DNA from: Methylorubrum populi
GTDB taxonomy: Bacteria > Pseudomonadota > Alphaproteobacteria > Rhizobiales > Beijerinckiaceae
NCBI GenBank assembly: GCA_020741775.1
Contig: DYYG01000037.1
Span: 1-64,000, forward strand
Length of the DNA: 64,000 bases
Direction of reading: 5' to 3'
Positions within the stretch are counted from its first letter, which is position 1. Every line of letters begins with the position of its first letter. Position numbers and translations under genes: made by a program. Shown piece by piece: positions 1 through 9,133 of the stretch. A model generated the notes under the pieces. That model saw only the letters and a list, made by a program, of their open reading frames with translations. It did not search any database and was not told where the DNA came from.

Positions 1-40
1 CACCACGACACACACCATCCGCACCGGCCCAGCCAAACAC

Positions 41-73
41 AGCCCGCATGGCCAAAAGCCGCGCGGGCTTTTT
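41..73 (+). terminator. Rho-independent terminator
   Basis: A 7-bp stem (AGCCCGC at 41-47 paired with GCGGGCT at 63-69) is followed by a run of five T. It would end transcription of a plus-strand gene lying before the window. Confidence 0.75.
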
Positions 74-224
74 GATGTTCGGAACTGCGCGGCGGTGCCA
101 ATCCCGGCTCGAGAGGGGAGGGGGCGTTTTCGTTGTCTCGGAAAATGGGGGAAGACAGGTGCGGTTCGACCTTGATGCCGCCCAGGTTCCCGGCAGGATG
201 CAGCTTCGACTCAGAGGCCTGCCT

Positions 225-701
225 ATGACAGCCATCCGCGCGCTTTGTCTGACGGCCGCGCTGCTCGCGATGAGTGCGGGCAGCTATTTCGCCTGGGCGC
301 TGACCAGCGAGGACGGCTATGCCGCCGGCGGTCGCGCCTTGAAGGCGCAATACGGCTTTCTCGTCATGCCGCATGCCGAGCGCCAGAGCCTGCGCAAGCT
401 GGCGATGATGAAAGCGGCCGGCCAATGCGAGTGGGAACTCGACGAGGCGTTCTGGAGCCGCGTCTACCAACTCTATATCGGGGACGAGCAGGGCGTCCGT
501 GCCGCCGTCTACGCAGCACTCCTTGATGAGCAGGAGCGCTACTTCCTGAGTGACGCGGACCACCGCCGCTGTCGCGCTGCCTGGGCCCGGTTCGGCGCCA
601 CGGGCGCAGACATCCCGGGGATCCTCCGTACGATCCGCACCGAGACGTCGGAGCCGAGCGAACACATCGTGATCGATGTCCACGCCGATGCGGCGCCTTG
701 A
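225..701 (+). CDS. Hypothetical secreted or membrane-anchored protein
   Basis: A 158-residue protein. The ATG at 225 is preferred over the in-frame one at 48, because 48 lies inside the upstream terminator and 225 places a hydrophobic segment (about residues 4-24) at the N-terminus, as in a signal peptide or signal anchor. The rest is soluble, mildly charged and has two cysteines and no repeat. No family is recognised. It stands alone between a terminator and the UbiB-family gene on the same strand, so no functional context is available. Confidence 0.6.
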   Translation: MTAIRALCLTAALLAMSAGSYFAWALTSEDGYAAGGRALKAQYGFLVMPHAERQSLRKLAMMKAAGQCEWELDEAFWSRVYQLYIGDEQGVRAAVYAALLDEQERYFLSDADHRRCRAAWARFGATGADIPGILRTIRTETSEPSEHIVIDVHADAAP

Positions 702-827
702 CGACCCGGACGCTGCCATGCGTCTCCGATCCTAAAAAAGCCCCACGCCCTGGCCATGCAGGATCGGCTCGGCGAGGCCGGATCGGTCTTGCCGAGGCCG
801 ACGCTTCGCGCGACACGCAAGGCCATC

Positions 828-2459
828 ATGCTGAAAACTGCCTTCGTCGCCGCGCGCGACCGTCAGCGCCTCTCGGAAATCGCGTCGGTCCTGATCGGAT
901 TCGGGCTGACCAAGATCGTCGACCGGCTGGGGCTGCACAACATCCCGCTCATTCCCCGCCGGACGCCGCGGGTCGATGTCACGCGCCTGTCGCAGCCGGA
1001 GCGGCTACGCCGCGCCATCGAGACACTGGGCCCGACCTTCATCAAGTTCGGTCAGATCCTGGCAAGCCGGCCGGACCTGCTCTCCCCGGTCTGGACCGAC
1101 GAACTGGAGAAGCTGCACAGCCAAGTGAAGCCGGTGCCGTGGGCGCTGATCGGGCCGCAGCTCGAGGCCGATCTCGGTGCGCCCCCGGAGGAGGTGTTCG
1201 CCGAGTTCGACGTGAATCCGATCGCCTCGGCCTCGATCGCTCAAGTCTATCGGGCGCGCCTGCATTCCGGCGAGGAGGTTGTGGTCAAGGTCCTGCGGCC
1301 GGGCTTGAGAAAGGTCATCGAGGCGGATCTGCGACTGATGGCGCACGGGGCCCGTATCGTCGAGGCCGAATGGCCGGAAATGGCCCGCTACCAGCCTCAG
1401 GAGCAGATGCGCCACCTCGCCAACGGCCTCAACGGCGAGCTCGATCTGCTCAACGAGGCCCGCAACTGCGAGATGATCGCCGAGATCTTCGCCGGGCGTG
1501 ATGACATCGTCATTCCGAAGATCTTCTGGGAATGGTGTTCCGAGCGCGTGCTCGTGCAGGAATTCATCCACGGCATCTCGCCGAACGATGCCGCCGCCCT
1601 GCGGACGATCGATGCGGACAAGAAGGCGCTGGCGCAGAAGGGCTGCGACGCCTTCCTGCGCATGGCGCTGATCGAGGGCGTGTTCCACGCCGATCCCCAT
1701 CCCGGAAACCTGCTGGTGATGCCGGGCAACCGGATCGGCTTCATCGATTTCGGCATTGTCGGGCGCCTGTCGCAGAAGCGACGCCAGCAATTGCTCGTCC
1801 TCATCGGCGCCATGCTCAAGCAGGATGTCGACGGGCTGATGGCCACCCTGCTCGACTGGACCGGTACTTCGAACCCGGATCTGACGAAGCTGGAGCAATC
1901 CGCCCAGAATTTCGTGCAGGCCCATTCCTCGATTCCGCTCAATCTCGGGTTGGTGCTGACCGATTTCATGACCATGGCCCGCGAGAACGATCTCGCCATG
2001 CCGACGGACTTGGCGATCCTCTTCAAGGGACTCGTCACAGCCGACGGCGTGATGCGCCAACTCGACCCGAATTTCGATCTCTTCGCCGCCGCCGGTCCCA
2101 CGGTGCGGGCCAGCATGCGCTCGCAGTTTTCCCTGCGTGGCCTCGCGCGCAAGGCCGAGTCCCTGGGGGCCGGCCTTTTCGGGGCGGCCTCCGAGCTGCC
2201 GACGCTGATTCACTTGATGTTGGTGCGTCTCAAGCAGGGGCGCGTCACCGTCGAGATCGAGCTGAAGGGAATGGATAAGCTCGTGCGCGGCATCGAGCGC
2301 GGCGCCGCGCGCGTTGCCGTCGGCCTCGTCGTGGCGGCCTTCGCCACGCAGCTCGCGCCGCGGCTCATCGATCTCGGAACACCGGCCTTCGTCATCATCG
2401 GAATGACCGTGGCGATGCTGGGGGTCGGCTGGCTGCTCCTGCTGAGCCGCGATCGCTGA
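828..2459 (+). CDS. ubiB: AarF/ABC1/UbiB-family atypical kinase
   Basis: A 543-residue protein of the UbiB family, which supports ubiquinone biosynthesis or lipid handling at the membrane. All family motifs are visible: KxGQ at 73-76 (KFGQ), the alanine-rich loop (PIASASIAQV, 131-140) that replaces the P-loop, a candidate catalytic lysine at 154 (VVKVLRPG), HADPHPGN at 287-294, and the metal-binding DFG at 307-309. Two hydrophobic C-terminal helices anchor it. The ATG at 828 was chosen over an upstream ATG at 756 because family similarity begins near LKTAFVAARD. It appears monocistronic. Confidence 0.88.
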   Translation: MLKTAFVAARDRQRLSEIASVLIGFGLTKIVDRLGLHNIPLIPRRTPRVDVTRLSQPERLRRAIETLGPTFIKFGQILASRPDLLSPVWTDELEKLHSQVKPVPWALIGPQLEADLGAPPEEVFAEFDVNPIASASIAQVYRARLHSGEEVVVKVLRPGLRKVIEADLRLMAHGARIVEAEWPEMARYQPQEQMRHLANGLNGELDLLNEARNCEMIAEIFAGRDDIVIPKIFWEWCSERVLVQEFIHGISPNDAAALRTIDADKKALAQKGCDAFLRMALIEGVFHADPHPGNLLVMPGNRIGFIDFGIVGRLSQKRRQQLLVLIGAMLKQDVDGLMATLLDWTGTSNPDLTKLEQSAQNFVQAHSSIPLNLGLVLTDFMTMARENDLAMPTDLAILFKGLVTADGVMRQLDPNFDLFAAAGPTVRASMRSQFSLRGLARKAESLGAGLFGAASELPTLIHLMLVRLKQGRVTVEIELKGMDKLVRGIERGAARVAVGLVVAAFATQLAPRLIDLGTPAFVIIGMTVAMLGVGWLLLLSRDR

Positions 2460-2752
2460 ATGCCGCTCGCGGGGCCTTGCCTCGCCCGTGCATCGGGTCG
2501 AATGCCGCGATTGGGGCAATGTTCGAGCGCGAAGAGGTTGTCCGGTATCGTCTACTAAAATCTCGATTTGCATCTTGCCGTTGCAGGATGACGGCGACGA
2601 TCAATGGCATTTTCCCCGATCGTAAGTTGTGTAGGAAAGCTTTCAGTAGAATCGGATGAAGCCGGTCGCGGCGTAATACTGTTGTGGCTGTACGATTCGC
2701 ATGTGATTCACTATGACCGCCCCCGTGCGTCACGATCGGGGATGGAAGGGCC

Positions 2753-3019
2753 GTGCACCAGATGATCGGGTTCCTCGCTGTCGGCTTGGCGGTCGCCGCC
2801 TTGCTGCACAGCTGGGCATTGCCGCGGAGCTTGAGCTATGGGGCCTTGCTGTTGACCTTGATCGGGGCAGGATTCACCCTCTTTGCCGAGACCGGTCAGC
2901 GTCGGCAACCGCGTGCGATCGCCTGGGACGAGCGCATCGCGCAGATGCCGCCGACGGAGGGCCGCCCTGCTCCCGCACGTTCCCCGAAGCGGCAGGCCGA
3001 GGCCGCCATCGTCTGGTAG
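2753..3019 (+). CDS. Small two-helix membrane protein
   Basis: An 88-residue hypothetical protein. It starts at a GTG preceded by GGAAGGG, with an in-frame ATG three codons later. Residues 4-20 and 27-45 are hydrophobic and likely transmembrane, and the tail is basic and proline-rich. The AT-richer 290-bp stretch before it could hold its promoter. It converges on the GGDEF-EAL gene and ends 54 bp short of that gene's stop. No family is recognised. The two clean hydrophobic segments and the ribosome-binding site argue that it is real. Confidence 0.5.
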   Translation: MHQMIGFLAVGLAVAALLHSWALPRSLSYGALLLTLIGAGFTLFAETGQRRQPRAIAWDERIAQMPPTEGRPAPARSPKRQAEAAIVW

Positions 3020-3072
3020 GTGTGCCGCGCGCTGGCCGAGGACGTGGCGTCCGATTCCTCGAAGAAAGCGTG

Positions 3073-5085
3073 TCAGAACGAGGGGCGAGAGCCGTGGAGA
3101 TGGATCGGTCTCGGCCGGTCCGCCAAGTCTTCGAGGCTGCGCAGGATGTCCTCGGCCGGTTGCGGCCGCCCGAGATGGAAGCCCTGCATGAAGGGGCAGC
3201 CCATGGCCTGCAGCGTGGCGAGATCGTCGGCGGTCTCGATCCCTTCGGCGACGACTTCGAGGTCGAGCGCCCGGCCGAGGCCGAGCACGGCCTGAACCAA
3301 TTCGCGCTTGTCCTCGGCTTCCGTGAGCCCCGTGACGAGACTGCGGTCGATCTTGACCCGGTCGGCCCGCAATTGGCGCAAGGAGGCGAGCGAGGAATAG
3401 CCGTTCCCGAAATCGTCGAGCGCCACCCGGATGCCGGCGCGTGACAAGGCCAGCAGCTTGCCCTGAACCGCGTCGATGTCGAGCGCCGTCTCCTCGGTGA
3501 TCTCGATCTCCAGCATCGCTGTCGGCAGGCCCAGCGTCTGCAGCCGCGCGAGAATGATGTCGTCGACCGGAATCTGGGCCATCTCCCGCGGCGAAACGTT
3601 CATCGCCACCGAGAGGTCGTCCAAGTTCCGGCTGCGGAGCGCGCAGAGCATGGTGCAGACCTGCTCCAGGATGAAGCGCAGCAGGGATTCGGTCAGCCCG
3701 GCCATGGCGGCGGCGGCAATGAGATCCGGCGGGGAGACCCAGCCATGGACCGGGTGATGCCAGCGCACCAGGGCTTCCAGGCTGGTCACACTGCGTCCGT
3801 CCCGGCCGAAGATCGGCTGAAACCACACCTTCAGCGCGCCTTCGGCCAGGGCCTGCGACAGGCCGCGCTCGCATTCGCGCCGCATCTCCAGACGCCTGCG
3901 CAGGCCATCGTCGAACAGGCGGAAATGATTGCGACCCGCATGCTTTGCTGCATAGAGCGCCTCGTCGGCGCAGCTGAGCAGATGCGTCAGACTCTCGGTC
4001 GGCCATTGGCAGATGCCGACGCTCATGCCGAGCCGGCCGGCATCGAAACTGTCGAACGGTTCGGTCACCGTCCAGATCAGGCGCTCGGCGAGGGCAACCG
4101 GATTCTCGATCACCCGGCTTCGCTCGAAGACGACGGCGAATTCGTCACCGCCGAGCCGGGCGATGTCGCATTCCGCCGGCAGGGCCGAGCGGATACGCCG
4201 GGCGACCTCGATGAGGACCCGGTCGCCCATCGTGTGACCGTAGACGTCGTTGACCAGCTTGAACCCGTCGAGATCGAGCAGCATCAGGCAGATGGCCTCG
4301 CTGGCGGCCATTCGGGCCTCGGCCCGCTGCGTGAAGCCGGTGCGGTTGAGGAGGCCGGTGAGGCCGTCATGCGTGGCCTGCTGGTGCATTTCCTCCGCGA
4401 GGGCGCTGGCGCTTGCATGGGCCGCCTTGCGCGCCTCGGCGAGGACGGTGGCCTCGTATTTCAGGCGGCTCGTTTCGCGGAAGGTTTTCTCCGTCGCGAT
4501 CGTGCTGCGGATCAGCGCGGTGAGATACAGCAGAACGGTGGCCGCAAGACAGATCCGGTCGAACCCTCCGGCCGCCAGAAGGCAGCCAGCGGCCGAGAGG
4601 AGCGGCGGCGTGATGAAGCAGATCGGAATGCGGGCGAAGGAGGTGCCATGGGTCACGGCGCCCGCCGTGATCCCGCAGGTCACGGTGAGATAGAACAGGG
4701 TCTGCCCGGAGGTGTAGCCGTCGCACAGAGCCGGGAGAAAGGCCCAGACGAGGCCGGAGAGCAGGGCGGCGAGGCAGGCGAGTTGCAGATGCCAGTCGAT
4801 CGAGCGGGCCGCTGTCTCCCCGGATGAGGTGCCGTCCGTGGGCGTCGCCAGCCCGGGGCAGGGGGCGCGGCACAGGCCGAGGCGCAGCAGGTTGACGGCG
4901 GTGGAGGCCGAGAACCACACTCCGCCCAAGGTTCCATGACCGGAATGGATGGCCACCAGACAGCTCGCCAGCCCGAGCAGGCCGTTGATCGGCAGGGATT
5001 GCTGCAGGCTCGCGCGCGCCGCCTCGAGCTGATCGCGGCGGATCAGCTTGTCGAGTTGTGGCCCGGCGCTTCGGACTGGGCGCAT
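3073..5085 (-). CDS. Membrane GGDEF-EAL cyclic-di-GMP enzyme
   Basis: A 670-residue protein with several hydrophobic helices in residues 30-195, a short coiled linker (200-235), a GGDEF domain (about 236-390) and an EAL domain (about 405-650). The GGDEF signature is intact at 312-316. The EAL domain keeps EAL (437-439), NVSP, the EITE block, DDFG (557-560), KID, AEGIE and the QGFHLGRP end motif. Both synthesis and breakdown of cyclic-di-GMP are therefore possible, and which dominates cannot be read here. The N-terminal helices may sense a membrane or small-molecule signal. It is transcribed alone, and a CtrA-like motif lies 63 bp before its start. Confidence 0.88.
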   Translation of the reverse strand: MRPVRSAGPQLDKLIRRDQLEAARASLQQSLPINGLLGLASCLVAIHSGHGTLGGVWFSASTAVNLLRLGLCRAPCPGLATPTDGTSSGETAARSIDWHLQLACLAALLSGLVWAFLPALCDGYTSGQTLFYLTVTCGITAGAVTHGTSFARIPICFITPPLLSAAGCLLAAGGFDRICLAATVLLYLTALIRSTIATEKTFRETSRLKYEATVLAEARKAAHASASALAEEMHQQATHDGLTGLLNRTGFTQRAEARMAASEAICLMLLDLDGFKLVNDVYGHTMGDRVLIEVARRIRSALPAECDIARLGGDEFAVVFERSRVIENPVALAERLIWTVTEPFDSFDAGRLGMSVGICQWPTESLTHLLSCADEALYAAKHAGRNHFRLFDDGLRRRLEMRRECERGLSQALAEGALKVWFQPIFGRDGRSVTSLEALVRWHHPVHGWVSPPDLIAAAAMAGLTESLLRFILEQVCTMLCALRSRNLDDLSVAMNVSPREMAQIPVDDIILARLQTLGLPTAMLEIEITEETALDIDAVQGKLLALSRAGIRVALDDFGNGYSSLASLRQLRADRVKIDRSLVTGLTEAEDKRELVQAVLGLGRALDLEVVAEGIETADDLATLQAMGCPFMQGFHLGRPQPAEDILRSLEDLADRPRPIHLHGSRPSF

Positions 5086-5527
5086 GAGGGACGAGCCTGG
5101 ATCGGACGCTCCGGAGGTGAAGCGCCCCGCTCATACACGCAAAGATTTTAAGGAAGGTTGAAGCAAAATCCTGCTGCCTGTTTGTCGAGCGGGCGATAAG
5201 ACAATCATCCCGGAAGCGTTGCCATGTCGTCGATGCCTGCGCTGTTGACTTGAAACAGCATGAGAACGGCAGGACGACTAAGGCAGAGCTTGTAAGGCCG
5301 GGAAGGCTGAGTCTGCAGTCCCTGTTCCGTGAACGGATGACCACGTCGTCACGCGACGCGGCAGAGCATTTTCCGCGATCCGGCCCATCGGCATCGAAAC
5401 GGCGGTTCGGGAGAGTTCCGGCCGAGCGATGCCGCTTTCGGTCGCGTCCCTGTGGCGCTGCTCTGTCCTAGCTGTCCGCTCATCCGTGGCGCCGACGCGC
5501 CGAACTCCCTCTCCCGAGACGATCTTC
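5086..5527. other. Intergenic region without a supported gene
   Basis: This 442-bp stretch separates the GGDEF-EAL gene from a weak small gene. The first 180 bp are AT-richer than the surroundings and probably hold the GGDEF-EAL promoter. No RNA gene or convincing ORF is seen. Confidence 0.5.
5148..5162. promoter_or_regulatory. Candidate CtrA-type motif
   Basis: The sequence TTAA-N7-TGAA matches the CtrA consensus TTAA-N7-TTAA at seven of eight positions. It sits 63 bp before the start of the GGDEF-EAL gene. One near-match is weak evidence. Confidence 0.25.
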
Positions 5528-5740
5528 ATGCACGTTCTTCGCTCGATTCGTCACGCCTGCGGCCGTGGACTTCACCGCTTCGTGGCAGGTCTCACCACCG
5601 GCCTGGACGGCCTCACCGGCAGGGTCGGTCACCTCTCCGACCGCTGTGACGCGCATCTGGCGCGGCGGACACCGCATCTCAGGGCCCGCTACCGGCGGGA
5701 GGGGCCACAACCGCTCGATCTGCCGTTCCTCCACCTGTAA
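5528..5740 (+). CDS. Possible small basic protein
   Basis: A possible 70-residue product, rich in arginine, histidine and leucine, starting at ATG 5528. There is no good ribosome-binding site and no recognised family. Codon structure in this GC-rich stretch gives only weak support, so it may be spurious. Confidence 0.22.
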   Translation: MHVLRSIRHACGRGLHRFVAGLTTGLDGLTGRVGHLSDRCDAHLARRTPHLRARYRREGPQPLDLPFLHL

Positions 5741-5802
5741 TCCCCGTGGAGGCGGTCGCCGGCGGCTTTGATCGCGGAGCGGGCGGCGCAGGGGCGCGTG
5801 GG

Positions 5803-6252
5803 TCAGGTCTTCTTGCGCAGAGGTCGCACGAAGCAGCCGGCGCTCTGCGCGAACCCGGTGGCGGCGCAGAAATCCGGCAGGCCGGTCTCCTCATCGGGCG
5901 CCAGAAGCTGCAGCGTGGTGCAGCCCGCCATGCGGGCAGCCTGCGAGGCCGCCTTCAGCAACTGGCGGCCGACGCCGCGGCGTCGGCCGTCGGGGGCGAC
6001 CAGGAGCAGGGTGATCTGGGCCACGGGCGCGGTCTGATCCAGCACTGGATACCAGTGCAGCACGACGATACCGCTCGGCGGCCCCCATTCGAGGGCCAAA
6101 AGGGCCGTGCCGGGACCGTGGCGCAGCGTCTCGAGTTGCTCGGCCAGGCGATGCGACGGCACGGGGCGGCCGGCGGCCTGCAACAGCTCGGCCAGCCCGG
6201 CCGCATCGGCCGGCATCGCCGTACGGATTTCCAGCCCATAGCGGCTTCCCAA
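5803..6252 (-). CDS. GNAT-family N-acetyltransferase
   Basis: A 149-residue acetyl-CoA-dependent acyltransferase; the substrate is unknown. The GNAT core is clear: the strand-4 and loop region ITLLLVAPDGRRRGVG carries the acetyl-CoA pyrophosphate-binding R/Q-x-x-G-x-G motif, followed by the helix LLKAASQAARMAG and a C-terminal ATGFAQ-type segment. The start is inferred to be the TTG at 6252, because GGAGG sits about six bases before it and family similarity begins at GLEIRTAMPADA. The longer in-frame extension upstream reads as non-coding arginine-rich sequence. It is monocistronic. Confidence 0.78.
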   Translation of the reverse strand: MGSRYGLEIRTAMPADAAGLAELLQAAGRPVPSHRLAEQLETLRHGPGTALLALEWGPPSGIVVLHWYPVLDQTAPVAQITLLLVAPDGRRRGVGRQLLKAASQAARMAGCTTLQLLAPDEETGLPDFCAATGFAQSAGCFVRPLRKKT

Positions 6253-6761
6253 AGACGCCTCCGTCCGATCGTGGCTTCGATGCGCGCCGAAGCCGGCGAG
6301 GTCCCGTGCGGGCGGCGACCGATCTGAGCTTCGCGGGCATGAACCGACTCGAAGCGCAGCGCAAACGATGCGGGTTTCTTCGTGTCGCACCGAGAAAGAC
6401 GGGTCAGGCCACCGACGAGCGCGCCATGATGCCCCGGCCGACCGCCGCACATCGAAGGCGCGAAGACCGTCGAAACAAGGCCGGAGGTGCTCCCGAGGAG
6501 ACCCACGCCCGGTGAGGGCATCGCGGGAAGCGTGACATCCCCGTCCACGCGAACGGTCCCAGCACCAACTTTGCGCAGGGCGATCCGTGTCGAGACACCG
6601 GATCACGGCGATCACCGGTCATACGTCACTGGAAGAGGTCGAACGCCATGACCGGATCGCTCGAATCGCGGGCCCATCCGTCAGCGCGATAGCACACCTG
6701 CCGAGCCGGGATCGGGCTCAAGGCCGGATCTCACCGAACGACACCGACGATAGGGACAGTC
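6253..6761. other. Intergenic region with an integrase remnant
   Basis: No intact gene is supported in these 509 bp. The only meaningful signal is the tyrosine-recombinase C-terminal fragment described separately. The rest looks like decayed non-coding sequence beside tRNA-Glu. Confidence 0.5.
6536..6670 (+). pseudogene. Remnant of a tyrosine-recombinase integrase C-terminus
   Basis: The plus-strand frame reads AGRSVSRHRI then ITAITGHTSLEEVER then HDRIARIA. This resembles the end of phage-type integrases (AGCSxHQIxAITGHxSLxEVERYTxAA), including the conserved TGH box. The catalytic tyrosine position holds histidine (CAT for an expected TAT). A stop codon at 6533-6535 closes the frame upstream and no earlier integrase domain is visible, so it is a dead fragment. 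It lies next to the 3' end of tRNA-Glu, the classic target of such enzymes. The identification rests on about 30 residues. Confidence 0.5.
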
Positions 6762-6762
6762 A

Positions 6763-6792
6763 GAAAAAGAATAAGCCCCGTGAGGGGCTTAT
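6763..6792 (-). terminator. Terminator of tRNA-Glu
   Basis: The palindrome ATAAGCCCC / GGGGCTTAT (6771-6792, loop GTGA) is followed on the minus strand by TCTTTTTC. It begins about 10 bases beyond the tRNA 3' end. Confidence 0.85.
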
Positions 6793-6801
6793 CAGCGTCG
6801 G

Positions 6802-6877
6802 TGGCGCTCCCAAGGGGAATCGAACCCCTGTTTTCGCCGTGAGAGGGCGACGTCCTAGACCGCTAGACGATGGGAGC
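6802..6877 (-). tRNA. tRNA-Glu (anticodon CTC)
   Basis: The minus strand folds into a full cloverleaf. The acceptor arms are GCTCCCA and TGGGAGC, the anticodon stem is CGCC/GGCG around loop CTCTCAC (anticodon CTC), and the T arm contains GGTTCGATTCC. The discriminator base G (6805) is followed by an encoded CCA (6802-6804). The sequence matches bacterial tRNA-Glu. A terminator follows closely. Confidence 0.95.
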
Positions 6878-6942
6878 TTCCGGCCCGACGGGGGTTCGTA
6901 TAGCGAGGCGTTTCGGCTCCCGCAAGCGGTTTCCGGGGCGAA

Positions 6943-7974
6943 ATGACGAGAATCCTCACGGTGTCCTCCACGGTGCTTCCCACGATGTCCGGCGCGAACG
7001 AGGAGCGCAGTGTCGTCCTCGATGACGCCACGTCTCCCGAGCGGCTCGACCGTGCCCTCGCGCGGGCTTTCGACGATCTGTCCCGGGCCCGGCTCCAGGC
7101 TCTGGTGCGCGAGGGGCTGGTGCGCTGCGACGGAGCGGTGACGCGTGATCCGGCGCGCAAGGTCGGTCCGGGCTGCCGCCTCGATCTGAGCGTGCCGGCG
7201 CCGCTTCCCGCCGAGCCGATGGGCGAGGCCTTGCCCCTCACCGTCGTGCATGAGGACGACGATCTCATCGTCATCGACAAGCCGGCGGGCCTCGTCGTGC
7301 ATCCGGCGGCGGGGCATGAGGACGGCACCCTGGTGAACCGGTTGATCGCCCATTGCGGGGCGAGCCTGTCCGGCATCGGCGGCGTGCGCCGTCCCGGCAT
7401 CGTCCATCGCCTCGACAAGGATACCAGCGGCCTGCTCGTGGTCGCCAAGAACGACCTCGCCCATCAGGGACTCTCGGCTCAGTTCGCCGATCACGGCCGC
7501 AGCGGCGCCCTGGAGCGGGCCTATCTCGCCCTCGTCTGGGGCGTGCCGGAGCCGCGCCACGGGACGATCCGGGCGAACCTCGCCCGCTCGCGGCACAATC
7601 GCGAGAAGATCGCGGTCGTGCGCGACGGCGAGGGGCGGGAGGCGATCACCCATTATCGGGTCGAGGCCCTGCCCGGCGCGGACGGTGTCACGGCGCTGCT
7701 GCGCTGCCGCTTGGAGACCGGGCGCACCCACCAGATCCGGGTGCATCTGAGCCATCGCGGCCACCCGCTCCTGGGAGACCCAGTCTATGGCGGGGCCTTC
7801 AAGACCAAGGCGGCCCGGCTGGGTGAGCCCGCCCGCGCCGCCTTGGGCGAACTCGGGCGTCAGGCGCTCCATGCCGCCGAACTCGGCTTCCTGCATCCGC
7901 GCTCAGGCCAGCGCCTGCGCTTCGAGAGCCCTTTGCCGGAGGACTTCGCGAAGCTGCTTGCGGCTCTCGGGTAA
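6943..7974 (+). CDS. rluD: RluD-type 23S rRNA pseudouridine synthase
   Basis: A 343-residue RluA-superfamily enzyme that turns uridine into pseudouridine in large-subunit rRNA. An N-terminal S4-like RNA-binding domain (ERLDRALAR to about residue 85) is followed by the catalytic domain with the family signature HRLDKDTSGL, whose aspartate is the nucleophile. The later GRTHQIRVHL block is typical of RluA/C/D. The S4 domain plus length fit RluD best, with RluC the alternative. A second ATG at 6985 would give 329 residues; 6943 has a better upstream purine run. It is divergent from the tRNA and followed by rpoH. Confidence 0.85.
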   Translation: MTRILTVSSTVLPTMSGANEERSVVLDDATSPERLDRALARAFDDLSRARLQALVREGLVRCDGAVTRDPARKVGPGCRLDLSVPAPLPAEPMGEALPLTVVHEDDDLIVIDKPAGLVVHPAAGHEDGTLVNRLIAHCGASLSGIGGVRRPGIVHRLDKDTSGLLVVAKNDLAHQGLSAQFADHGRSGALERAYLALVWGVPEPRHGTIRANLARSRHNREKIAVVRDGEGREAITHYRVEALPGADGVTALLRCRLETGRTHQIRVHLSHRGHPLLGDPVYGGAFKTKAARLGEPARAALGELGRQALHAAELGFLHPRSGQRLRFESPLPEDFAKLLAALG

Positions 7975-8203
7975 GGCGCGGCGCGGGGGAGCCGGAAAGG
8001 TGCGTTTCAGCACAGCGGCCGGTGCGCCCCCGTGACACGTTAAACCCTGACTCCGGTTCGCGCGTTGGGACCCTGCGTGAACAGCGTCAGCCGCTACCGG
8101 ACATTACGGATTTCCATTAGAAAATGGGAAGCGGCATGGCCGGCTCAAGAGAGCGGCTTGCGCTTGGGCCCCGCCCGAAGGGGGGCTGTTGAAGGAGGTG
8201 CAC

Positions 8204-9097
8204 ATGGCTGGCGCACTGCCCGTGCTTGCCAACGAGGGAGGCCTTTCGCGCTACCTCGATGAGATCCGCAAGTTCCCGATGCTGGAGCCGGCGGAGGAAT
8301 TCACCCTCGCCAAGAGCTGGCGCGACCAGGGCGACCGCGAGGCGGCGCACCGCCTCGTGACTTCGCATCTGCGTCTCGTGGCGAAGATCGCCATGGGTTA
8401 TCGCGGCTACGGCCTGCCGATCAGCGAGGTCGTGTCCGAGGGCAATGTCGGCCTGATGCAGGCCGTCAAGCGGTTCGATCCGGACAAGGGCTTCCGGCTG
8501 GCCACCTACGCGATGTGGTGGATCAAGGCGGCTATCCAGGAATACATCCTGCGCTCGTGGTCCCTCGTGAAGATGGGCACGACCGCCAACCAGAAGAAGC
8601 TGTTCTTCAACCTGCGCAAGGCCAAGGGCCGCATCTCGGCCCTGGACGAGGGCGACCTGCGCCCCGAGCAGGTCCAGCAGATCGCCACCTCGCTCGGCGT
8701 GCCCGAGCAGGACGTGATCGACATGAACCGACGCCTCTCCGGCGACACCTCGCTCAACGCGCCCCTGCGCGAGGAGGGCGAGGGCGAATGGCAGGATTGG
8801 CTGGTGGACAACAGCCCGAGCCAGGAGACCGTGCTCGCCCGCGAGGAGGAGGGGCGCAACCGCCTCTCGGCCCTGCGCGATGCGCTCGGCGTGCTGAACC
8901 CGCGCGAGCGGCGTATCTTCGAGGCGCGGCGGCTCGCCGACGACCCGATTACGCTGGAGGATCTGTCCGGCGAGTTCGGCGTCTCGCGTGAGCGCGTTCG
9001 CCAGATCGAGGTCCGCGCCTTCGAGAAGGTGCAGGAAGCGGTCAAGCGCAACCTTGCCACCCGCGAATTGCCGCGGACCGAGGCGCGGATTTCCTGA
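8204..9097 (+). CDS. rpoH: Heat-shock sigma factor RpoH
   Basis: A 297-residue sigma-32-family factor directing RNA polymerase to heat-shock promoters. Region 2 runs over about residues 50-122 and includes AHRLVTSHLRLVAKIA and YAMWWIKAAIQEYI. The RpoH box follows at about 129-140 (NQKKLFFNLRKA), and region 4 carries a helix-turn-helix near 250-275 (GVSRERVRQIE). The ATG at 8204 follows AAGGAGG at ideal spacing, so the upstream in-frame TTG at 8189 is rejected. A GC hairpin (8168-8186) sits just before the ribosome-binding site and could affect translation. Alphaproteobacteria often carry several rpoH genes, and which copy this is cannot be told. Confidence 0.92.
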   Translation: MAGALPVLANEGGLSRYLDEIRKFPMLEPAEEFTLAKSWRDQGDREAAHRLVTSHLRLVAKIAMGYRGYGLPISEVVSEGNVGLMQAVKRFDPDKGFRLATYAMWWIKAAIQEYILRSWSLVKMGTTANQKKLFFNLRKAKGRISALDEGDLRPEQVQQIATSLGVPEQDVIDMNRRLSGDTSLNAPLREEGEGEWQDWLVDNSPSQETVLAREEEGRNRLSALRDALGVLNPRERRIFEARRLADDPITLEDLSGEFGVSRERVRQIEVRAFEKVQEAVKRNLATRELPRTEARIS

Positions 9098-9133
9098 ACA
9101 GGACGGGAGCCCCGGCGGCTCCCGACTCTGCCG

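Noticed and set aside
6587..6946. 119-residue plus-strand ORF running through the tRNA region
   Set aside because: Its second half (KGNRTPVFAVRGRRPRPLDDG) is the typical false translation of the opposite strand of a tRNA gene. Only the first part, resembling an integrase end, has meaning.
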